A stretch of DNA of 44,736 nt from an uncultured Lachnospiraceae bacterium (lineage in GTDB: Bacteria > Bacillota > Clostridia > Lachnospirales > Lachnospiraceae), in assembly GCA_959022495.1 (NCBI GenBank), contig CAUEYX010000025.1, positions 1-44,736 of the forward strand, written 5' to 3'. Position 1 is the first letter of the stretch. Every line of letters begins with the position of its first letter. The notes beneath the pieces were generated by a model, which saw only the letters and a list, made by a program, of their open reading frames with translations, was not told the DNA's origin and searched no databases. A program made the position numbers and the translations under genes. Below, piece after piece: positions 40,719 through 44,736 of the stretch.

Positions 40719-41231
40719 TTACAGTTCTACCTTGCCCGTTGTGTCGCCGTTCACTACATAGTATGCCGCAGACTCTTCCGGTTTCAGATAGATCTTGACA
40801 TCTTTCATATCGCCCACTTTATTTTTCAGGACTTTTGTCCAGATGTCTTTTACCTTCTGAAGGATGTCTTTTTCTGTGTACTCTTTTCCCGCAAACTGAA
40901 GGAACATCTCTGTCTTCAATTCTGCTTTCTTTGCCGGTGCCTTCTTTGCCGCCGGTTTCTTCGCTGCTGCCGCTTTCTTTGCCGGTGCTTTCTTCGCAGT
41001 TGTCTTTTCTTCTGTCTTCTCTGCTGGTGTATCTACTAAAACTGCCGCTTTTGTCTCAAGCTTTTTCGTTGTGTCTTTCTTTGTCTCAATCGCCTTTGCA
41101 GGCTCAGCTTTTGCTGCTTTTGCAGGATCAGCTTTTACAGCTTTCTCGGCTGCCTTAACCGGCTCTGCCTTTACTGCTGTCTCTTTTTTTGCTGCTGCTT
41201 TTGCTGTTGAATTTGTTTTCTTTAATGCCAT
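40719..41231 (-). CDS. Lys/Ala-rich protein, DUF6465-like
   Basis: 170 aa in two parts. Residues 1-105 are low complexity, made of A, K, E, P and T, with repeated AKKAPAKKA / AAKKPAAKKA units like the tails of histone H1 or mycobacterial HU. Residues 106-170 (ELKTEMFLQFAGKEYTEKDI onward) form a small globular domain typical of the DUF6465 family as I recall it. No signal peptide. The basic tail suggests nucleic-acid or polyanion binding; that is inference. TAGGAGGG precedes ATG 41229-41231, and a strong promoter lies 110 bp upstream, leaving a leader of about 100 nt. Probably abundant. Confidence 0.85.
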   Translation of the reverse strand: MALKKTNSTAKAAAKKETAVKAEPVKAAEKAVKADPAKAAKAEPAKAIETKKDTTKKLETKAAVLVDTPAEKTEEKTTAKKAPAKKAAAAKKPAAKKAPAKKAELKTEMFLQFAGKEYTEKDILQKVKDIWTKVLKNKVGDMKDVKIYLKPEESAAYYVVNGDTTGKVEL

Positions 41232-41337
41232 ACTTGTTCCCTCCTAAAATAATACAGCCAAGTATTTCCGGCATTGGCATCTGTGTTGATGTCAGTGCCC
41301 CTAAGTATTCAACCTAATCTTCAAAGTTCCATATGGG

Positions 41338-41366
41338 ATTGTACATCATTTTGGAGAAAAGGTCAA
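41338..41366 (-). promoter_or_regulatory. Promoter of the Lys/Ala-rich protein gene
   Basis: Minus-strand TTGACC (41361-41366), 17-nt spacer, TACAAT (41338-41343), 5 of 6 matches each. Confidence 0.75.
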
Positions 41367-41379
41367 ACTTTTTTGTTTC

Positions 41380-41820
41380 TCAGGATAAATATCCTCTAAA
41401 AAATTCAGATAACCCTTTTAAAGTTTTAACGAGAACAGGGATTTCCGCTTCTTCCAGATTATTGAGCACCGCGTCCGTCATCTGACGGTGATATTCCTGA
41501 TGATGTTCATATGCCTTGACCCCTTTCCCGGTAAGCCGCAGGAAAATTACCCGCCGGTCCTGGTCGCTTCTCTGGCGGACCACGTATTTTTTATTGACAA
41601 GCCCGTTGACTGACGTTGTGAGAGAACCTGCTGTAATCCCCATCTTTTTTGCCACCATGGACATGGTATTTTCCCCGGAAAGCCCGACTGCCTCTATGAT
41701 ATGCATATCATTGTTTGTAATGTCCTGAAATTCTTCTGTAATGATGGCGTCTTCTTCCAGTTTCCATATCTCATTGAACAGATTGACCAGAATGTCATTG
41801 ATGGTCTCACGTGGACTCAT
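41380..41820 (-). CDS. fabT: MarR-family regulator, FabT-like
   Basis: 146-residue winged-helix regulator. The N-terminal segment EEFQDITNNDMHIIEAVG closely follows the FabT pattern (FKDIS..EMHTIDVIG), then the HTH (NTMSMVAKKMGITAGSLTTS) and the wing with RSDQDRRVIFL. FabT proteins repress fatty-acid synthesis genes when bound to acyl-ACP. Here it is the last gene of the fab-type run, 17 bp after the FabK/NMO-like gene. ATG 41818-41820 was chosen for AAAGGAG; the upstream frame overlaps the neighbour and is not conserved. Confidence 0.87.
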   Translation of the reverse strand: MSPRETINDILVNLFNEIWKLEEDAIITEEFQDITNNDMHIIEAVGLSGENTMSMVAKKMGITAGSLTTSVNGLVNKKYVVRQRSDQDRRVIFLRLTGKGVKAYEHHQEYHRQMTDAVLNNLEEAEIPVLVKTLKGLSEFFRGYLS

Positions 41821-41837
41821 ATGTTCTCTCCTTTCTG

Positions 41838-42890
41838 TCAGGCAAACAATTCCTGTACTGCCTCCCTGACGGTATCGATCTTCTCTGCTTTCCATGCTTT
41901 TGCCCCGCAGAAAAGAAGCCCTTTCTCTATATTCCCTTTCACCGCATGGATCAGGCCGTCCGTGATACAGTACGGGATATCGGCGGGACTGCATTTCGCG
42001 AGGCACCGGTGGCATGGGCTGTGCGGGATTTTCATCCCCTGGGCCACCTGTTTCATAAGTGGATTGAGAATTGCCCTCCCCGGCATGCCCACCGGGCTTT
42101 TTACAATCATGATATCTTCCTTTGAAGCATGAATATAAGCTTCTTTATAACGGATATCCGCGTCGCATTCTTCTGTTGTGACAAACCGGGTCGCCACCTG
42201 CACACCGTCCGCGCCGAGGGCTGCCGCCCGCTCCACGTCGCTGCTGTCGTAGATCCCTCCCGCCACAACTACCGGAATCTCTCTGCCGTATTTCTCCCCA
42301 TAAGATTTGACAGTCTGTATGATCTTCCGGATCTCTTCTCCGTAGGAGTCCTGGGTATATTCTGCCAGCTCTTCCTTTTTAAACCCGAGGTGCCCGCCGG
42401 CTTCCGGTCCCTCGATCACCACCAGATCCGCGGTCCTTTTGTACTTTTTATCCCAGTATTTCAGGATCACGCCGGCTGATTTATCTGTGGAGACGATGGG
42501 CGCGATCTTCGTGCTGCTGCCCTCTGTCAATGCAGGAAGGTCCGTGGGCAGCCCCGCCCCAGAGATAATGAGGTCCGCTCCTGCCCTGACCGCTGCCTTT
42601 ACGTGAGCCGCATGTTCTTTTAAGGCAGTCATGATATTATATCCTATGATACCGTCGGGAGAGAGTTTCCTCGCTTTCTGCATCTCGTTCTCAATGGCTC
42701 TTAGATTTGCCTCCGCCGGCGCTCTGTCAAAGTCCTCTTCCCGGTATCCGATCTGAGCGCTGGAGATGATGCCGATGCCGCCCTCCCGCGCCACTGTTCC
42801 CGCCAGTCTCCCAAGGCTGACTCCCACGCCCATGCCGCCCTGGATCAAAGGGATTTTCGTGATTTTTTCACCAATTCTGATCTTTTTCAT
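41838..42890 (-). CDS. FabK / nitronate monooxygenase family FMN enzyme
   Basis: 350-residue TIM-barrel flavoprotein. Family blocks are IPLIQGGMGVGVS at the N-terminus, GPEAGGHLG with the active-site His, and PVVVAGGIYDSSDVERAAAL with GADGVQVATRFV for phosphate binding. It is longer than typical FabK because of a C-terminal tail with a cysteine cluster (CHRCLAKCSPADIPYC), found in nitronate-monooxygenase-annotated relatives and possibly metal-binding. Position in a fatty-acid operon argues for an enoyl-ACP reductase II-type role; the tail argues for an NMO-like enzyme, so the call is left open. ATG 42888-42890 has GAGG 6 nt upstream; a GTG at 42902 lacks this. Confidence 0.85.
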   Translation of the reverse strand: MKKIRIGEKITKIPLIQGGMGVGVSLGRLAGTVAREGGIGIISSAQIGYREEDFDRAPAEANLRAIENEMQKARKLSPDGIIGYNIMTALKEHAAHVKAAVRAGADLIISGAGLPTDLPALTEGSSTKIAPIVSTDKSAGVILKYWDKKYKRTADLVVIEGPEAGGHLGFKKEELAEYTQDSYGEEIRKIIQTVKSYGEKYGREIPVVVAGGIYDSSDVERAAALGADGVQVATRFVTTEECDADIRYKEAYIHASKEDIMIVKSPVGMPGRAILNPLMKQVAQGMKIPHSPCHRCLAKCSPADIPYCITDGLIHAVKGNIEKGLLFCGAKAWKAEKIDTVREAVQELFA

Positions 42891-42941
42891 ACCTGCCCTC
42901 ACATTTCTTGTATGCCGGATATTTTTTACGCCTGCCGCGCT

Positions 42942-44639
42942 TTAAATCCTGCGGAATCTTTCATAACGCTTCGCTGTCAGCTCTTCTGTACTATATGCAG
43001 AATACTTGTCGATAAATTCTGCGATTCTTCTGTCCAGGTCTTTGCACACGGTATCCAGGCGGGCATCGCTGAATTCTTCCGGCTCAGGGATCACCTGCTC
43101 TACAATGTCAAGGTGCTTTAGATCCTGTGCGGTCAGTTTCATGACTTCCGCCGCTTCACTGGCCCTCTTGCTGTCTTTCCAGAGAATGCTCGCAAAGCCT
43201 TCCGGAGACAGGACAGAGTAAACCGAATTCTCCAGCATCCACACTTCGTCTGCCACTGCCATTGCCAGGGCGCCGCCACTTCCGCCCTCTCCGATCACCA
43301 CAGAAAGAACCGGAACTTTCAGCCCGGAAAGTTCAAACAGGTTTCTTGCAATCGCTTCTCCCTGTCCCCGCTCTTCTGCCTCCAGCCCGCAGAACGCTCC
43401 CGGAGTATCTACGAAACAGATCACCGGCCGTCCGAATTTCTCTGCCTGCTTCATCAGCCTGAGAGCCTTCCTGTACCCGTCCGGTGACGGCATTGAGAAG
43501 TTCCTCTCCAGATTCTCTTTCGTGGTCTTTCCTTTTGCCTGCGCGGCCACGGTTACCGGCATGCCATGGAAGTATGCAATGCCGCCCACGATTGCATGGT
43601 CATCTTTGAAATAACGGTCGCCGTGGAACTCCATGAAATCCGTAAAAAGATGTTCAATATAGTCTGTCCCCACCGGACGCCCTTTTTCTCTGGAGCGCTG
43701 TACTCTGTCCCATGCGGACATTTCTTTCATATGCAGGGTGTCTGCCTGCTCCTCCTGCTCTGTATCAGCTGACAGCTTTGACGGCTTCTCCGCCTTGTGC
43801 ATTTCCAGTATCTGTGCGAGGACCGATTTCAGCTCTTCCCGCTCCACAATGCGGTCCACAAATCCATGCTCAAGAAGAAATTCGGAGCGCTGGAAACCTT
43901 TCGGCAGTTTCTGTCCGATTGTCTGCTCGATCACGCGCGGCCCGGCGAATCCGATCAGGGCCTTTGGCTCCGCCAGGATGATGTCTCCCAGCATGGCAAA
44001 ACTTGCCGTCACTCCGCCAGTCGTAGGGTCCGTGAGCACGGAAATATAGAGCTGTCCCGCGTCACTGTGCCGCTTAAGCGCGGCGGACGTCTTTGCCATC
44101 TGCATCAGGGATACAATTCCCTCCTGCATTCTTGCCCCGCCGGAGCAGGTAAATAGAATGACCGGAAGCTTCTCCCTTGTCGCTCTCTCCACTGCCCTTG
44201 TAATCTTTTCGCCCACGATGTGGCCCATGCTGGCCATCATAAATCTTCCATCGCACACCCCGATCACCGCGGGATTTCCATTGATCGTGATCTTCCCCGT
44301 CACGACCGCCTCATTCAGCTTGGTTTGCTCCTTCAGGCGGGTCACTTTGTCTTCATATCCTTTGAAATCAAGAGGATTGACAAATTCCATCTCCTTATCC
44401 CACTCTTCGAACGATCCCTCATCCGCCAGCATCTCGATTCTTCGGTATGCGTGGACCCGGAAATAACCATGGCACTTCGGACAGATATAATATCCGTTCT
44501 TCACATCCTCGGCGATAATCGCCGCACCGCATTTATTACATTTGCGCAGAAGCCCTTCCGGCACTTCCGGCCTTCCGTTCTTAAGTGATATATAGTGGGA
44601 CCTGTTGCTCGTTTTTTTGAACATATCTTTCAATTTCAT
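42942..44639 (-). CDS. accDA: Acetyl-CoA carboxylase carboxyltransferase, AccD-AccA fusion
   Basis: 565-residue single-chain carboxyltransferase that moves carboxyl from biotin to acetyl-CoA to make malonyl-CoA. Residues 1-285 are the beta subunit (AccD): zinc finger Cys34, Cys37, Cys53, Cys56, and the crotonase-fold segments CSGGARMQEG and DPTTGGVTASFA. From about residue 305 (MSAWDRVQRSREKGRP) the alpha subunit (AccA) follows: FHGDRYFKDDHAIVGG, VDTPGAFCGLEAEERGQGEA and GEGGSGGALAMA. The halves are joined by an acidic linker (SADTEQEEQADT). Most bacteria have two genes. AGGAGG precedes ATG 44637-44639. The gene runs into the FabK/NMO-like gene after 51 bp. Confidence 0.96.
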   Translation of the reverse strand: MKLKDMFKKTSNRSHYISLKNGRPEVPEGLLRKCNKCGAAIIAEDVKNGYYICPKCHGYFRVHAYRRIEMLADEGSFEEWDKEMEFVNPLDFKGYEDKVTRLKEQTKLNEAVVTGKITINGNPAVIGVCDGRFMMASMGHIVGEKITRAVERATREKLPVILFTCSGGARMQEGIVSLMQMAKTSAALKRHSDAGQLYISVLTDPTTGGVTASFAMLGDIILAEPKALIGFAGPRVIEQTIGQKLPKGFQRSEFLLEHGFVDRIVEREELKSVLAQILEMHKAEKPSKLSADTEQEEQADTLHMKEMSAWDRVQRSREKGRPVGTDYIEHLFTDFMEFHGDRYFKDDHAIVGGIAYFHGMPVTVAAQAKGKTTKENLERNFSMPSPDGYRKALRLMKQAEKFGRPVICFVDTPGAFCGLEAEERGQGEAIARNLFELSGLKVPVLSVVIGEGGSGGALAMAVADEVWMLENSVYSVLSPEGFASILWKDSKRASEAAEVMKLTAQDLKHLDIVEQVIPEPEEFSDARLDTVCKDLDRRIAEFIDKYSAYSTEELTAKRYERFRRI

Positions 44640-44668
44640 ATGAGTTTAACCTCCTGAAGGATCAGCCT

Positions 44669-44685
44669 TTTCTGAAAGGGGTCAG
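44669..44685. repeat. Partial copy of the GGGGTCAGGCCCC repeat, copy 4
   Basis: CCTTTTCTGAAAGGGGTCAG upstream of accDA retains GAAAGGGGTCAG of the unit but lacks the closing CCCC arm; a different short stem (CCTTTC/GAAAGG) is possible. Confidence 0.45.
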
Positions 44686-44736
44686 AAGATGAAGTAACAG
44701 AAATGGATACTGTAAAAGGCGTTAGAGAATCTGGAA

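Noticed and set aside
41511..41530. CTTGACCCCTTTCCCGG resembling the palindromic repeat
   Set aside because: Lies inside the FabT-like coding sequence and lacks the second arm; coincidence.
44640..44736. Possible end of an upstream gene (accC) on the minus strand
   Set aside because: One frame stays open to a TGA overlapping the accDA start, but its translation shows no biotin-carboxylase-like C-terminus.
1..44736. CRISPR arrays, tRNA or rRNA genes, complete insertion sequences, origins
   Set aside because: No regularly spaced repeats, cloverleaf or rRNA-like stretches, intact transposase genes or DnaA-box clusters were seen on reading both strands.

Overview
The window looks like chromosomal DNA of an anaerobic, spore-forming-lineage Firmicute, most likely a gut Lachnospiraceae (Clostridium cluster XIVa). 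The reasons are an oxygen-independent class III ribonucleotide reductase, an [FeFe]-hydrogenase-like sensor, a PPi-type phosphofructokinase, an AccD-AccA fusion beside a FabT-type regulator, a DUF6465-type Lys/Ala-rich protein, and strong AGGAGG-type ribosome binding sites. The species assignment is inference. No rRNA, tRNA, CRISPR array or intact mobile element was seen.

Layout. 0-5 kb (minus): a GntR regulator, clpC, a small conserved protein and radA, a stress and DNA-repair group without ctsR/mcsA/mcsB. 5-8 kb (minus): a sensory [FeFe]-hydrogenase-like protein with ferredoxin and PAS domains, coupled to a SpoIIE-type PP2C phosphatase. 8-12.5 kb (minus): nrdG, nrdD with a fused C-terminal redoxin domain, and trxB. 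A pair of NrdR-type boxes 32 bp apart lies between nrdG and nrdD. 12.5-13.7 kb: proC and acyP. 13.9-22 kb (plus): a 1418-residue secreted multidomain protein, a DUF975/CmpB-type membrane fusion, an orphan carbamate kinase with an altered N-terminal motif, and a hemolysin III/PAQR protein. 22-24.9 kb: a decayed, AT-richer stretch with an IS3-type orfA remnant, a flavin-oxidase-like gene whose natural start appears to be ATA, a MATE transporter and a truncated cytidylate-kinase-like gene. 25-29 kb (minus): a heterodimeric ABC exporter and a Nudix hydrolase. 29-34 kb: a cytosolic Csp-like subtilase, PPi-PFK, and a divergent GT2 glycosyltransferase. 33.5-38.2 kb: a MerR regulator divergent from an aminotransferase / Fe-type dehydrogenase / YjiH transporter operon, with a textbook 19-bp-spacer MerR promoter in between. 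38.3-41.2 kb: an rRNA methyltransferase, an HD hydrolase-sirtuin pair, and the Lys/Ala-rich protein. 41.4-44.7 kb (minus): the distal end of a fatty-acid synthesis operon (accDA fusion, FabK/NMO-like enzyme, FabT-like regulator).

Three units read as integrated systems. The first is an H2- or redox-sensing hydrogenase/phosphatase pair. The second is a self-contained anaerobic dNTP module (activase, reductase plus its own redoxin, thioredoxin reductase) under NrdR-type control. The third is a MerR-switched amino-acid to 2-hydroxyacid route with a membrane partner. A short palindromic repeat built on GGGGTCAGGCCCC occurs at three gene junctions, with a partial copy at the right edge; it resembles a REP-type element.
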